A DNA stretch of 64,000 nt from Adiantum capillus-veneris (taxonomy: Eukaryota > Streptophyta > Polypodiopsida > Polypodiales > Pteridaceae), in assembly GCA_014529385.2 (NCBI GenBank), contig CM043968.1, positions 25,050,513 through 25,114,512 of the forward strand, written 5' to 3'. Position numbers and translations under genes: made by a program. Positions 11,428 through 22,972 of this stretch are shown here, in pieces; position 1 is the first letter of the stretch, and the number at the start of each line of letters is the position of its first letter. Below the pieces are notes generated by a model. It worked only from the letters and a program-made list of their open reading frames with translations, was not told the origin of the DNA and did no database searches.

Positions 11428-14117
11428 TTATTCGTATCTGGCATGCAGGTTCAACATTGTTGGGCCAAAAATGTCAGTGTTTATGGTGAAGAAGCCAGTG
11501 TAGAACACTTCTTCAAAATCATGGAGGTGATAGGATGGTAGAAAGATTATCCTTTGATATAGCGCATGTATCACCTCCTTGGAAGGCTGACCTGACAGAT
11601 CATAAGCGCATCTATATGTATCTTGGAAGAAAAAGATGATATCAGTCACGTGGCCTGGCTTGAAGGTCTCGAACACTGCTAAGATGGTTCTGCAAATTTT
11701 CCTCATCATAATGCATGTAAGGTCAGGTGAGCCAGTGAACAACTTTATGGTGCCCGTTAGGGTTTTCACCACATATTGGACACTTATTCTCTCACCTGCC
11801 TTCAAGCCCGGCAACTTGGGGTAGTTCAGCCAAGTGGGTTGGCTTCTTTGCAAAATTTCCTGCGCTTTCCACGCCCTAATCCTTGGTAGAGGACAAAAGC
11901 TAAGGTTGTCTCTGATATTTTTAGGTGCCTCTACCAAGTGGATTAGGTATTGTGGGTACTTTGTAAGCCAGGCCTTCCTCCACTTTGGCTGGGAATCCAC
12001 AATGAGCTTGATCCCTTCTGGTTTTGAGGTATTTGCATTGTAAAGAGGTATAGCTGGCTCTTCTCTGATCCCCTTGTTTATGGTAGCTGCCTCATATTTC
12101 AGCAATGGATATGGGAGAGAGGGTTGAAGCCACTCGTGCCTAAGGTTGTTGGCGTCGATCTTCTGAATAGTCATAGACTTGAAGACCCTCTGCTCCCACT
12201 CCAAGGCTTCCTTTGTGGTTTCTCTGAGCTCCACCTCTATTGCTTTACTCAATTTTTCTTCCTCTTCTTGTGTTAGATCCTTTGGCTCTTGAGAGGATCC
12301 TTCTAGGATTTCCTCTTGCATAGGAGTGTCCACCAGATCTGCCACATTTTCTAGGTCAATGCCCTCATTGGCGGCTGTCCTTGTGCTCTCTGCCTCTCCT
12401 CCTTACTGGCCTTTCAACTCCTCAATTTGCCTGAGGAGTATTTGCTTTTCCGTTTCCGCTTCTTCGCCCATGTTCACGAGGAGGTCATTAAGTTGGGCGT
12501 TTATTCTTTCCGCCTCCTCAAGATTTCTCTTTATGCTTTCCACTTCCTCTAGCAGGGCTTTTTGGCCTTCTTCCATTCTTGTTTGCATGACTATAGATCC
12601 TTCTGCCATCATCAATCTCTGCTTTTTCTCTAGAGTCAGCTCTTTCTGAAGTTCTTGCATTTGCTCTTCATAGAGTTGACTCTCAGTTGTGATTTGAGCC
12701 GAGCTAGTAGCTCTGACTCTAGCAGGTGATGCCCACAGCCTCTGGATGGTCTGATCTTTGACCTTGAGTTGGTCTTTGAGCTCTAGGACCTCATCCTGGC
12801 TTTCTTCTTGATCTATCTATGCTCTTTCCTTGGCGTTCCTCATGGATTCTACTTCTTTAGATTCTTCTGCAAGCTGTAGTGTCAGATTATCTCTTTCCTT
12901 CTCGGCATCTAGTAGTGACTTGTTGAGCTGCTGACACTCTTCTTCAATTGCTTGCATTCTTTTTTCGGCTTCCTGATTGGCTTCCTCCATTGCCTGGCAG
13001 CTTTGTAGTGCCCTTGCTAAGCTGGCCTGTAGGTCAACTTCTCTCTCCTTTTGTCTTTGTCTTTGTGCTTGCAGAGAATCTACTTCCATTTTGATCTTTT
13101 CTTCAGTGGCCTTGAGAGTTGTCATCTCTTTCTCTGAAGCCATGGATTGTGCTCTCAATCTTGTTAGCTTTGTCATCACCACGTCCCAATCATTGGAAGG
13201 CGGGTGCAGGTCCACTGTATCTGTAGCAATTTCCTTTAACTCCACTAGCCTGATGCCTTGCATCTGTTTTTTAGGCCCTATCCTCGCCAAGTCGAATGCG
13301 ACTGTGGCGGCTTCTTCCCTCGTATATCCTGCAGCTAGCAGGTCCAAAAATGCATAGTAAGAATTATCTAATTCTTTTTGCTCACTTTGAGGCTTGGCCT
13401 CTTCTTTTGGCTCCAGATCTCGTTTCTGCTCTTGCTCTTCCACTTGCGTTTCTTCTTGTTTGTCCTCAGCCTCCTTATCTTCTGGTGGAGGGCTGCTAGG
13501 AGGTGGTGATGGCTATGGTGATGGCTGTGGGCTGGGTTTAGGGCTGGCTGGTAAAGATGCAGGTTTGCCCTTTAAGTCCTTGTCTGCTTTTTTTTTCTTT
13601 CTCTTTCTTGGCCATCTTGTTCATCTAGCAGTTTCTGCCGAATTTGTTGTACTTCCTCCTCTATGAAAGGGACATGTGGAATGTTCTCTGATGCAGCATC
13701 AAGAATCTCAGAATTCTTGATGTAATCTTCAAATCGGTCCCTTTGCACTCTTCTGGACGATCCTAACATAGACTCTAGAGATGGCTTCCAGAGTTCACTT
13801 AAATCACCCTTGAGGGCTCTCTCTGCTCGGAAGCTCTCCATCAGCCTCTCTAGTCTTGCCGCTTTCTGCGACCGTGTTTCTTTGGCCGGCACTTGAGCAA
13901 ACTCCTTCTTCTTTTCTTCTGCTCGGGCTGCTCCTCTTGGACTGGCTCTAGCCGTCTTTTCAGTCTTGTAGCCACTTTTGGTGCTCTTTGCGGCTCGTCT
14001 TCCTTGTCTTCTTTTAACCTCATCCAATCATTCTGAGACGGGGGGTCAGGCCACCTTCCTTTTGCATGTAGTGCCCCATAAACCACCTTGGTGATGAGTT
14101 CTCCTGGCACTATATAG
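11428..14117 (-). pseudogene. Element C accessory gene, C-terminal part
   Basis: This is the downstream part of the accessory gene, which is interrupted by element B at 14118. It continues the frame from 32885-33608. From its start it holds the end of the PF20167-like domain (PSQNDWMR near 14020), then a basic and charged linker with SQKAARLERL near 13850. A UBA-like motif near 13330 (LLAAGYTREEAATVAF), long coiled-coil heptads from 13240 to 12400, and the conserved C-terminal domain (11428-12200, with WLQPSLPYPLLKYE, KTLTGTIKLFTGSPDL and EEVFYTGFF) follow. Several frameshifts lie between 14110 and 12700. The product is unknown; the sense orientation and 3' location match element B. Confidence 0.85.
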
Positions 14118-14122
14118 GTTGG
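14118..14122 (+). other. Target-site duplication of element B, left copy (GTTGG)
   Basis: GTTGG abuts the 5' LTR of element B; the right copy at 32885-32889 is TTTGG (4 of 5 identical). Taking out element B and one copy restores an open, homologous reading frame of element C's accessory gene across the junction. Confidence 0.88.
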
Positions 14123-14764
14123 TGTTGAGCCAGCAGAGGATCACACCCACATTTTTGCTCACACTCATCATTTTGTAACCATTGATTGTAATAAATGTCT
14201 TTCCGACATTAAATTTGATTCGAGCCATTCATTAAGTAACGGGACTCAATTGAGTTTCCAGCTTGTAATCCCGAAGTAATTTCACTTGCTGATGTAATTA
14301 GTTAGAGATGTTCTCACCTCCAAGGCTGAGGTATATAAGCCAAAGTTTTTGTAACCTAGGGGGATTCAGATTATTAATCAAAGTCAGTTTTTGAGCGCCG
14401 TGACTGTGTTCATACGCGTTTGCCGCACGGAGTGGTTATAGGTTGATTTTGCAGTTCAAGTCTTTAGGGTGTTGTTCTTACCTAGTGTATAGACTTCCCC
14501 TTGAGTTTGAGATCGATTCAATGATTCTAGATCCTGTTTCGTATAGCATTCGTTCGTAGTAAGGATTTCAGTCACTTGCGTATTTTAGAACTTAGATTTG
14601 ATTTCCTTAGTAGTGATTGTCATTAGAAGGTCGAGTAGGTGATTTGACACCCACCTAGTTGTTTCCATGCGCCTGCGGGTCAAGCTCCGTCCTCGTCTAA
14701 CAAATTATGTTGTTGGTTAAGTTCTCGCTATTTAGCTTCCGCTAGCGGCGTAACCTCCTTAACA
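14123..14764 (+). repeat. Element B 5' LTR (642 bp)
   Basis: Starts TGTTGAGCCAG and ends CCTTAACA. It lacks about 298 bp that are present in the 3' LTR between 32237 and 32530. The TATA box is at 14332. CATACGCGT at 14411-14419 matches part of the palindrome used inside this element. Confidence 0.96.
14332..14339 (+). promoter_or_regulatory. TATA box of element B LTR promoter
   Basis: TATATAAG lies 209 bp into the LTR. The same box occurs in the 3' LTR at 32154, and element C has a TATATA box about 202 bp into its 5' LTR, so the position is conserved within the lineage. Confidence 0.65.
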
Positions 14765-14766
14765 TT

Positions 14767-14784
14767 TGGCGCCGCTGCCGGGGA
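14767..14784 (+). promoter_or_regulatory. Element B primer-binding site, tRNA-Asp type
   Basis: TGGCGCCGCTGCCGGGGA lies two bases after the LTR. It complements the 3' end of plant tRNA-Asp (ending in CGGCGCCA) with one mismatch, as I recall that tRNA. This would prime minus-strand DNA synthesis. Confidence 0.85.
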
Positions 14785-16184
14785 CGAGAGCCCTAAGTAG
14801 GTGACCTTAGACTAATCCTACGAGGTGAGTCGTATAAACTACTTTGTATACTTTAGTTAGAAAAGATCTAGGAGTGGTGGACTCCGAAGATCTCGAGAGA
14901 TACTAGGAAGTGGGGTATTTCTGGGTCTTCCGTGTTGACAGTATTTTTAGTTTAGCTTAGATTTGTTTGTTGTTTTGTTGGTGTTGAGTAGTTGTTGATA
15001 GAAGAAGAATTTGCTAGTCCGTGAGTGGCAGTGGATCTCTTTAAAATCACAATTACCAAACCCATTTTATGATTAGGAATAGCTTAGGTAGGACTTCATT
15101 TGATCCTGATCTAGAGCTAGTAATCATTGGAGTATTTGCTTGATATGGTTGATTGCATGTTAGATCACTAAACCGTCGAGTTAGTAGTGAAACTTGCAAT
15201 AAACAAAAGTCAGAGAAATTTTCTGTGTATCTGGGAGTTGCTGAGCACTTGAGAAAGCTTTAGGAAGGATTCTGTGCCAAAAAACTGGAAATCTACAACT
15301 TTAGACATCATACGCGTATGATGTCTAAATGACCAAACAGAGACCAAAACAGAAATTTTGACTTTACCAGAGTGTTCAAAAGGGGAGTTATACCCTAATT
15401 TCAACTTAAAACAAGAGCATTAACACTCAAAGAAACCCAAAAAGACAAGTCGGAGCCCAAGAAACGCAAAGAATAGGAAATTTTGGATTTAGATCTTGTT
15501 TTTACATTCAAACCTGACAAAAACACTTGAAACTCAATTATAAACATTGGAGAAGGCTTAAAACCAAGAATAGTCAAAATCTGGGACAAAAGACATCATA
15601 TGCGTATAATGTCTTTTAGCACATCCACTACTTATTTTTGATATCTGACCTGACAAGATTGTTACAAACACTGTAGAAAGCAAAAATATCAAGTCTTGAC
15701 CCAAATTGATGAAAAAGACATCATACGCGTATGATGTTTTTGACCTAATTTTGGACATATTTTGATACTTTGCCAACACAGATCCATTGTAATAGCTGTC
15801 TAGAGGTTATATTTCAAGTTTCATCCCATTTGGATCACAATTGACCCAAAACAAGTCAAAAGCGGAAAATTGCAAGAAAAGCCTAAATTATCCATAACTT
15901 GCTCAAACAGAGTTCAAAGTGAATTTTGTGAGTGGACAGAGCATAAGGGGGCTACTGAGAGTGAGCATAACCAAAATAGTCCAAATCTGTGAAAAAAGAC
16001 ATCATACGCGTATAATGTCTTTTTCAGCATAACTGCAACAAAATTCTCACTTGATGAAACAGAAGTTGTCCAACTGACAAGATTAAACAATTGACCAAGT
16101 ATCAATCAGTTTGGATCAATTCTGACCACAAAAACTTGGGAAAACAAATTGCCGAGACGGAGAAGTTAAAGTCCTTTAGGGGAA
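14785..16184 (+). other. Element B 5' leader, 1.4 kb noncoding
   Basis: No gene is seen. It holds four copies of the 24-bp palindrome (15303, 15591, 15716, 15997). The leader is long for a gypsy element and may carry packaging or regulatory signals. Confidence 0.8.
15303..16020 (+). repeat. Palindrome array in element B 5' leader
   Basis: 24-bp palindromes with half-site AGACATCATACG begin at 15303 (perfect), 15591 (imperfect), 15716 (last base pair broken) and 15997 (one mismatch). Steps are 288, 125 and 281 bp. The centre is ACGCGT. Confidence 0.93.
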
Positions 16185-17651
16185 TTGATGAATTTGAGAT
16201 CGGGCAGGAATCTCCAGAATAACCAACCAAAACAAGGGGAACAAGCAAGTGTCATATCAACCGAGGGAAGTGTAAACCAAAGTTGGGTGCAACCATTAGA
16301 ACCGATCTTTGAAGGAAGTGTTTCTGATACTTCTTCGGAGAGATCTTACGAGATTTTCACCAAACACTTGGAACACTTGAACCTGAACAACAAAGAAAAT
16401 ATGGCAGCAGGATCATCAAACCCTTCCGCCACAATGAAGCTATTGTTCATAAAATACCAGTACGACAATGAGCAAGGTGCCAAGATCTACAAAGATGGAA
16501 TGGACCGCTATTGTGTAAAGATAGAAGAGAGACCTAGTGAGTTCAAGGACTTAGTGCCTATGAGCTATAGCGGAGATAGATATCTAGATGACGAGGGTAC
16601 CATGTACTTGGTAGTCCTAAACCCTAACATTGTGGACAAGTGGGGATTGATGGGCACCAAAGCCAAAGTAGATGAAGAACTTGAGGAGAAAGCACCAATA
16701 ATGAACTTACCTGATGCGAGGTTAAGAAGAGAGAATGAAACTACAAGGATCAACACTGATAACATCTATGTGGGGCTATAAAAATATAATAATGGGGAGC
16801 AAGATCTCTATTATAGATGTGAAGAACCCTACACCGGAGAGTTGACAGACCAAAAAAGACTTTATGTCTTTACCTACACAGAGGGATCGGAAGTGAAAAT
16901 TGCCGCTTACGACAAGTATGGGAGACAATACTCAACAATGGGCAAGAAAGAAGTAGAAGGATATACATACTTTGGGGGACCACTACATCAGTATTATGTT
17001 ACTTCTAGCTCACAAAGACCAGCACCAACAAATGGAGTGCAAAACCCAATGACAACAGGAGGAAAAAGAACTCAGGTTGCTGACTCTTTCAGTCAACCTC
17101 AGTACTCGAATCCCGGACCAATGGGATCGTTACATTCCAGAGAGTCAATGGATACGAATCGAGGTAGTGCAGTTCCAATCCCCACATATACCACTCCAGG
17201 TCCAAGGTTCGAAGCGGAACCATCACATTTACCTCCTAGTAGTAGATTCAGGGCAGGGGAACCGACAAGGGTAACCCATGAAGTCCATGATGCTAGAGAA
17301 AGCTTTAGCCGGGACACAGGAGCAATGAGATTGGTAGCAGACCATAGACGTATGAGACCATCTCAAGTAGCCAAGTGTATGCCAAAGAAGTATGGTGGTT
17401 CAGGAGATCCGTATGCACATGTGTCACTCTTTAAGCAAGTCTTAAGAGCTGAGCAGATAACAGATTTCCATACACAATACGAGGGATTTTTTCTTACTCT
17501 AGAAGGTACGGCATTGACATGGTTTCAACCACTGAACATAGGGGGATTCCATGACATTGACCATTTGCTGAGGAATTCTCAAAACGAGGGATTAAGCACA
17601 ATACGGTCTCACAAATATATGCTTTTAAACAGAGAGAACACGAAAAAGTGA
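16185..17651 (+). pseudogene. gag: Element B gag, N-terminal and capsid region
   Basis: Gag forms the virus-like particle. The start MMNLRSGR resembles the Gag start of element C. An acidic, serine-rich region follows, then a TAA at 16779. The same frame reopens and runs to 17651. The capsid-like part from about 17330 contains MRPSQVAKCMPKKYGGSGDP and LEGTALTWFQPL, typical of the plant retrotransposon gag family. A frameshift near 17565 moves the code into the frame of the downstream gag-pol stretch, as shown by comparison with element C. No signal peptide or membrane segment is apparent. Confidence 0.88.
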
Positions 17652-20600
17652 AGGAAGCTTCACTTCGCTTCAAAAAATACATTGAGAGATGTCCAGTACG
17701 TGAACAACCACAAGATGATAGACTATCTGTTCTCTTTATTAAGGGACTGAGAAACGACACTCTCAAGAAGGACTTGCACTTGAAAGCTTGTACAAGTTTT
17801 GAGCAAGTAACGAGAGAAGCATTGTACTTAGTGGATAACTGTACGGTTTATGGAGAGGTGTCAGCGGATACAGATTTTGTATCCAGTAGCTCTTCCTCCG
17901 TAGTGAGCGAGACTACCACTAAAAAGAATGTTCAAACAACAACCATGCCAAATGTAGAGCAAATGATAGAAGAGGCTCTAAAAAGGATGGCACCATACCA
18001 AAAACCATTGCCAAAACCACTGAAATGGTGTGCTATTGAACAAAAATGGACAAACCATCCAATAGAGGAGTGCTATTACAACAAAGGGTATGTAAGGGAG
18101 CGTCAGTATGCACCTCCTGCTCAATTAGCACCACCTCAAGTACATCCAGTACCTCGATACCCAACGGGAAATGTACCAGGACCTATGGGGATAGAAAGGC
18201 CACAACCAGTATTGGGACAACAACCACCTTTACCAGGAGCAAGACCAGTGGGCATTAGATATGCACCAACCTTAGAGAATCAGGAAGAACAAGCCTTAGT
18301 GCCTGTTCAATCCTATTATGAAGACTCTGGTGCACACATGTCTCCAACTGTGTATTACCCACCAGAAGAACCCAAACAACCAGAACCATGGGGCATGATT
18401 GGGAATGTTGGAATACCAACAGTTACAAGTGCTTCTGATGAAGAGAGGTACAATTTGGACGCAAGAACATTGATGTTCATAGCTCATGGAGGGTTAACAG
18501 GACAAAGACCATCCTATCCACAAAGGACGAATCAAGTGGGACCAAGACCAGCACTAGGACCCTGTTACAAGTGTGGAGGTGACCATCTGATGAATGTTTG
18601 TCCACATACGGAAATCATTAGAATTAATGCTTATTGCACTGAGTGTGGGGTTACTCACTTCATTGAGGATTGTTCAAAGAATCCAAACAAAGTGCAAAAG
18701 ACGACATTGAATATGCTAGAAACTATTCCTACCAGCAGTGGGTCTGAAAATGAAACTCTGATACCAAAGCAAGTTGTTACTAGAGCTCAAGCTAAGAAAA
18801 CCACTAGAGAACCTGAGAATGGAAAGTTAGCGACCGAAGTGGTTAGTCAAGGACCGCGGAGTCAAAGAAACACATGGAAAGCTAGAAAAGCACGCATGAA
18901 GTTGAGAAAAGAACGTGAAGACGCTATTCTAGCTGAGGAACTAAAGCGAACTAAAGATAGATTAGAAAAACTTGAGAGTCAAAACGGGAAACGAGAGATG
19001 AGCCCGGAAAGAACGAAACAAAAGAGTATCAAAGAAACAACGAGCTTAAGCTCAGGGGGATCAGTGCTAGTCGACAAAGTACACGAACCATTGGACGCAC
19101 TGATGAGAGCTTACGAAGCTAGGTTAAAGAACAACCAAACACAAGAACAGAGATGGATGACATACCCAAACGCGGAATTGGAAAAGCAGAGACTTGAAAT
19201 GTGCCAGAGAATGATCGAGACTGCACAAGCCTTATTAGAACCACCAAGAGAAACAATGAATTGTGGAATGGAAAACCCAATTCAGCAAGAGACTATCATT
19301 TCACGGGTAGCTGAAAAGACTCCCAGTGCACAAAAGCCTGAAAATACACACAAGGATGACCACATAGTATTGAACACAACCGATCAGGAGATAGAGAGTT
19401 TTCATCCAATCATACAGAGGTCTTACGGAAAAGATGAGGATTACAATGAATTTTGGAAACAAGTGAGAGAGGCAAACTTTGCAAACGAGCTAAGTTGCCA
19501 AGCTAATCAGACAAATTGGGAAAAGGACATCAGGAATCCTCCCATAGTGGAATTTGAGGCAGGATCTCAAGTGGACTTGGATCTACAATCTTACTGGGGA
19601 GATGGGGGCTCTGTTAGAACAATGGAGAGCAAACCTCATTCATTGAAAACCTTACCTTCATACTTAGGAGAGTATGAAGCAAAATCCGAGATTAGAGCAC
19701 TTCCCTCACGAAGAATCTCATCAGAAAAAGTCATGGACTCGCAAGGATTGATAGAGATCTTGTCAACACCAGTGACATGCACTCTCACTCTAGCTGAGCT
19801 TTTGAGGTTAAGACCACATATGTGGACCACTGTAGGAAAATGCTTGGAGAAATTTGGGATAAAAGACCCAACATCGAGACTGCAAGAGGGTATACAAGAG
19901 CTGAGCAAACCACAAAAGAACGCTAAGCCTGTACCCTTAAACAAGGTCAGAGAGTATTGCGAAGGTGAAGAGGGGAATACAACCTTACCAGTTGAATTCC
20001 AAGGAGTGAACACAATGGCAATACTAGACAGCGGAGCTGGGGTAGCCATTGCTACAAAAGAAATCTGGAAAAAATGGGGGAAACCAGCAATAAGGAAGAC
20101 TAGGTTGAAACTCCAATTAGTAGATGGACACATGGAGAAACCTCTGGGGTTATTAGAGAAAGTCGTAGTGACTTCTTGCGGCATTGAATACGAACATACT
20201 TTTGCTATTGTCGATTTTGGCAAGGAGAATAACTATGATATCATACTGGGAAGACCATTCATGAGACAGTTGAAAATGGTCCAGGATTGGGGCTACGATC
20301 ACATATACCTGAGAAATATGGAAACCACTACACGTGTGAGCCTGAAAGACCATAGCTACAAAGATGTGAACCGAACACCGGTAGAGGAGTTTGATTCAAC
20401 TACTTTGGCGGGATCCAAATTTTCGGCCTGGTTAGGTAAGCCCAAGGAGTTATGGATGTGTGGAGCCTCGAAATGTGGAAGTCTGAGGCGAGAAGAATAT
20501 GTTTTAGAAAGGGCTATCGAAGACGAAACTTATATAGGAGAACCCTTTCCAGAGGACACGCTTGAACCATTAGAATGGACACACATTCTAGCAACCCTAG

Positions 20601-22972
20601 ATGTTTGTGCAATCCCGGATGGTCCCACAACGAAATTTTGCGACAAGGACGGGTACGACGTGGTTCCGTACTTCATGTTGAGAACTATACTCGAAAAAGA
20701 AACTGAAAAGAACGATACACTGGAAAAGGAAAATGAAGAAGAGGTGTTTCACGACATTCCCGATCATCCAGAGTGGGAAAATGAAGCAGACAACGAGTCA
20801 ACGGACAATTCAAGCGGAAGCGAAGAAACTATAACGGATGTCCGATTTTATGATTTTCCGAACCAAACTAAACAGCGCCAGAAATGCTATAGAGCAAAGA
20901 GAAAAACAAAGGGGGTTAGAACCAATCCGATGCCTAGAATAAGGGGAAAAAATCAATTCCTAATGCTAGTAAAGGCAGAAGATTGTGTTAAGGACAAGAT
21001 TTTTGGAAGAATGAGAGGCAATGATCAAAAGAGCTTACAAAAAGACAAAAGAAGCTCAAGAAATCAAGTTCAAAGGAATGAAATGAAAACTGAAACAGAA
21101 AAATCAGAAAAGAACAAGCGCAACAAAGAACACATGGAGTCCAAGTTAGAACGTAGAAACAAGTACAGAGAGCTCAAGAAAACTCTGAAAGAAGTTTGGA
21201 CGACAGAAATTGAGAGTGGAGAGGACGAAAACGTCAAAATCAAGGAAAACATGGATGTTCCCTCTCACTACAGGAAATTCACAATAGAGGATAGGAAGGT
21301 GGTATTAACCCAACCTATTCGAGAGAGAAGGGAGAACGAATCTTATGACGGACCAGAAGATGCAAAAAAAGTTGATTTAGCAGCTCCAGGTGAGACACCT
21401 AGACCGGTGTACATAGCCACGGATTTGTCTCCAGGCGAGGAAGAGAGACTTTTGAGTCTTCTCAGAGAGTACAGGGATGTGTTTGCATGGTCTTATAAGG
21501 ACTTAAAGGGAGTTGACCCATCGATATGCCAACACACAATCCCACTAAAACAAGATGCAAAGCCTAGCAGACAAAGACCATACACATATAATGATACGTT
21601 TGCTAAGCGAATCAAAGAAGAGATAGATAAGCTAATGGAAGCTGAATTCATATACGAGATTGAACACACCGATTGGGTATCCCCAATTGTGGTGGTACCC
21701 AAGAAGAACAGAAAACTCCGAGTGTGTGTCAACTTAAAGAAAGTGAATGCTGCAACAATCAGGGACAATTATCCCTTGCCGATAACTGATCATGTTCTAG
21801 AGCGTGTATCAGGGAAAACAACATACTCCTTTCTTGATGGTTTTTCAGGATATAACCAGCTAGCCATAGCACTGGAAGATCAACATAAAACAGCTTTTGC
21901 AACGGAGTGGGGAATTTATGCTTATCGGGTTATGCCTTTTGGTCTAACCAATGCTCCCGCAACCTTCCAGAGGCTGATGACACATGCTTTCAAAGAATAC
22001 TTAAGGTTGTTTCTAGAAATATACATGGATGACTTATGTGTACATTCTCTTCTGAGAGATGAGCATCTAGAACACCTAAGAAAAATATTTGAGAAATGTA
22101 GGACATATCGCATTTGTCTCAATCCTGAGAAATGTGTGTTTATGGTCCGACAGGGCAGAATTCTGGGACATATTGTCTCACAAAACGGAATATCCACGGA
22201 TTTAGAGAAGATAAAAGTTATAGTGGATATGCCTAGACCAACCAATGCGAAACAAGTACAGAGCTTTATGGGACATTGCGGATATTATAGACGATTCATT
22301 TACATGTACGCTATAATAGGCCAACCACTTTACAGGCTAATAGTGAACTTTGAATGGACAGAGGAGTGTGAGGAATCATTCAAGAAATTGAAAGAGGCAC
22401 TCATTACTGCTCCAATCTTGAAATCACCAGATTGGGAGAAGATATTTCATGTGCATATAGATGCTTCTGCATATGCAATAGGATGCATTCTTGCTCAGCC
22501 AGAAGAAGGAAACATGGATTTTCCTATCTGTTACGCCAGTCGACAGCTCAACAAGGCAAAGAATAATTACACCACAACAGAGCGAGAGGGATTAGGAATG
22601 ATATATGCTGTGAAGAAATTTCGGCATTATCTTCTAGCCAACAAGTTTGTGTTTTTTACGGATCACCAAGCCTTGCTCTACCTAGTGAATAAACCATGCA
22701 ATACCGGGAGAATAGTGAGATGGTTCATTATCTTACTGGAATTCAACTTCACGGTAGTAGTAAAGAAAGGAAAAACACATCTTAGAGCTGATCATCTTTC
22801 GCGATTGACGAATGGAGAAGACCCTATAGGAGTAGATGACGACATGCCAGACGCGTACTTGTTCAACATAGAAATGATACCGAAGTGGTCTCAAAATGTC
22901 ATTAGCCTATTAACCTATGGAGGAGAGTTTGATAAAAGAGAATACAACCAGAAACATATTGCTATTCAGTAA
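17648..22972 (+). CDS. pol: Element B Gag-Pol: gag C-terminus, two zinc knuckles, protease, RT, RNase H
   Basis: An uninterrupted run of 1,774 codons. The true frame begins upstream near 17565, so the first ATG is not a natural start. Domains: end of capsid (residues 1-80), proline-rich linker (150-260), two zinc knuckles at about 306 and 330 (both C-x2-C-x3-H-x4-C), charged linker, aspartic protease with LDSGAG at about 793 and ILGRPFMRQL near 870. RT spans about 1,330-1,550 with YMDD at 1459, and RNase H has HIDAS near 1603 and terminal ADHLSR. There is no stop or frameshift between gag and pol, so one polyprotein is implied. It ends at a TAA (22970) inside the first integrase zinc module. 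Confidence 0.96.
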   Translation: MKEASLRFKKYIERCPVREQPQDDRLSVLFIKGLRNDTLKKDLHLKACTSFEQVTREALYLVDNCTVYGEVSADTDFVSSSSSSVVSETTTKKNVQTTTMPNVEQMIEEALKRMAPYQKPLPKPLKWCAIEQKWTNHPIEECYYNKGYVRERQYAPPAQLAPPQVHPVPRYPTGNVPGPMGIERPQPVLGQQPPLPGARPVGIRYAPTLENQEEQALVPVQSYYEDSGAHMSPTVYYPPEEPKQPEPWGMIGNVGIPTVTSASDEERYNLDARTLMFIAHGGLTGQRPSYPQRTNQVGPRPALGPCYKCGGDHLMNVCPHTEIIRINAYCTECGVTHFIEDCSKNPNKVQKTTLNMLETIPTSSGSENETLIPKQVVTRAQAKKTTREPENGKLATEVVSQGPRSQRNTWKARKARMKLRKEREDAILAEELKRTKDRLEKLESQNGKREMSPERTKQKSIKETTSLSSGGSVLVDKVHEPLDALMRAYEARLKNNQTQEQRWMTYPNAELEKQRLEMCQRMIETAQALLEPPRETMNCGMENPIQQETIISRVAEKTPSAQKPENTHKDDHIVLNTTDQEIESFHPIIQRSYGKDEDYNEFWKQVREANFANELSCQANQTNWEKDIRNPPIVEFEAGSQVDLDLQSYWGDGGSVRTMESKPHSLKTLPSYLGEYEAKSEIRALPSRRISSEKVMDSQGLIEILSTPVTCTLTLAELLRLRPHMWTTVGKCLEKFGIKDPTSRLQEGIQELSKPQKNAKPVPLNKVREYCEGEEGNTTLPVEFQGVNTMAILDSGAGVAIATKEIWKKWGKPAIRKTRLKLQLVDGHMEKPLGLLEKVVVTSCGIEYEHTFAIVDFGKENNYDIILGRPFMRQLKMVQDWGYDHIYLRNMETTTRVSLKDHSYKDVNRTPVEEFDSTTLAGSKFSAWLGKPKELWMCGASKCGSLRREEYVLERAIEDETYIGEPFPEDTLEPLEWTHILATLDVCAIPDGPTTKFCDKDGYDVVPYFMLRTILEKETEKNDTLEKENEEEVFHDIPDHPEWENEADNESTDNSSGSEETITDVRFYDFPNQTKQRQKCYRAKRKTKGVRTNPMPRIRGKNQFLMLVKAEDCVKDKIFGRMRGNDQKSLQKDKRSSRNQVQRNEMKTETEKSEKNKRNKEHMESKLERRNKYRELKKTLKEVWTTEIESGEDENVKIKENMDVPSHYRKFTIEDRKVVLTQPIRERRENESYDGPEDAKKVDLAAPGETPRPVYIATDLSPGEEERLLSLLREYRDVFAWSYKDLKGVDPSICQHTIPLKQDAKPSRQRPYTYNDTFAKRIKEEIDKLMEAEFIYEIEHTDWVSPIVVVPKKNRKLRVCVNLKKVNAATIRDNYPLPITDHVLERVSGKTTYSFLDGFSGYNQLAIALEDQHKTAFATEWGIYAYRVMPFGLTNAPATFQRLMTHAFKEYLRLFLEIYMDDLCVHSLLRDEHLEHLRKIFEKCRTYRICLNPEKCVFMVRQGRILGHIVSQNGISTDLEKIKVIVDMPRPTNAKQVQSFMGHCGYYRRFIYMYAIIGQPLYRLIVNFEWTEECEESFKKLKEALITAPILKSPDWEKIFHVHIDASAYAIGCILAQPEEGNMDFPICYASRQLNKAKNNYTTTEREGLGMIYAVKKFRHYLLANKFVFFTDHQALLYLVNKPCNTGRIVRWFIILLEFNFTVVVKKGKTHLRADHLSRLTNGEDPIGVDDDMPDAYLFNIEMIPKWSQNVISLLTYGGEFDKREYNQKHIAIQ

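Noticed and set aside
19636-20223. Long open frame antisense to element B pol
   Set aside because: It mirrors the protease region in another frame and has no likeness to a family.
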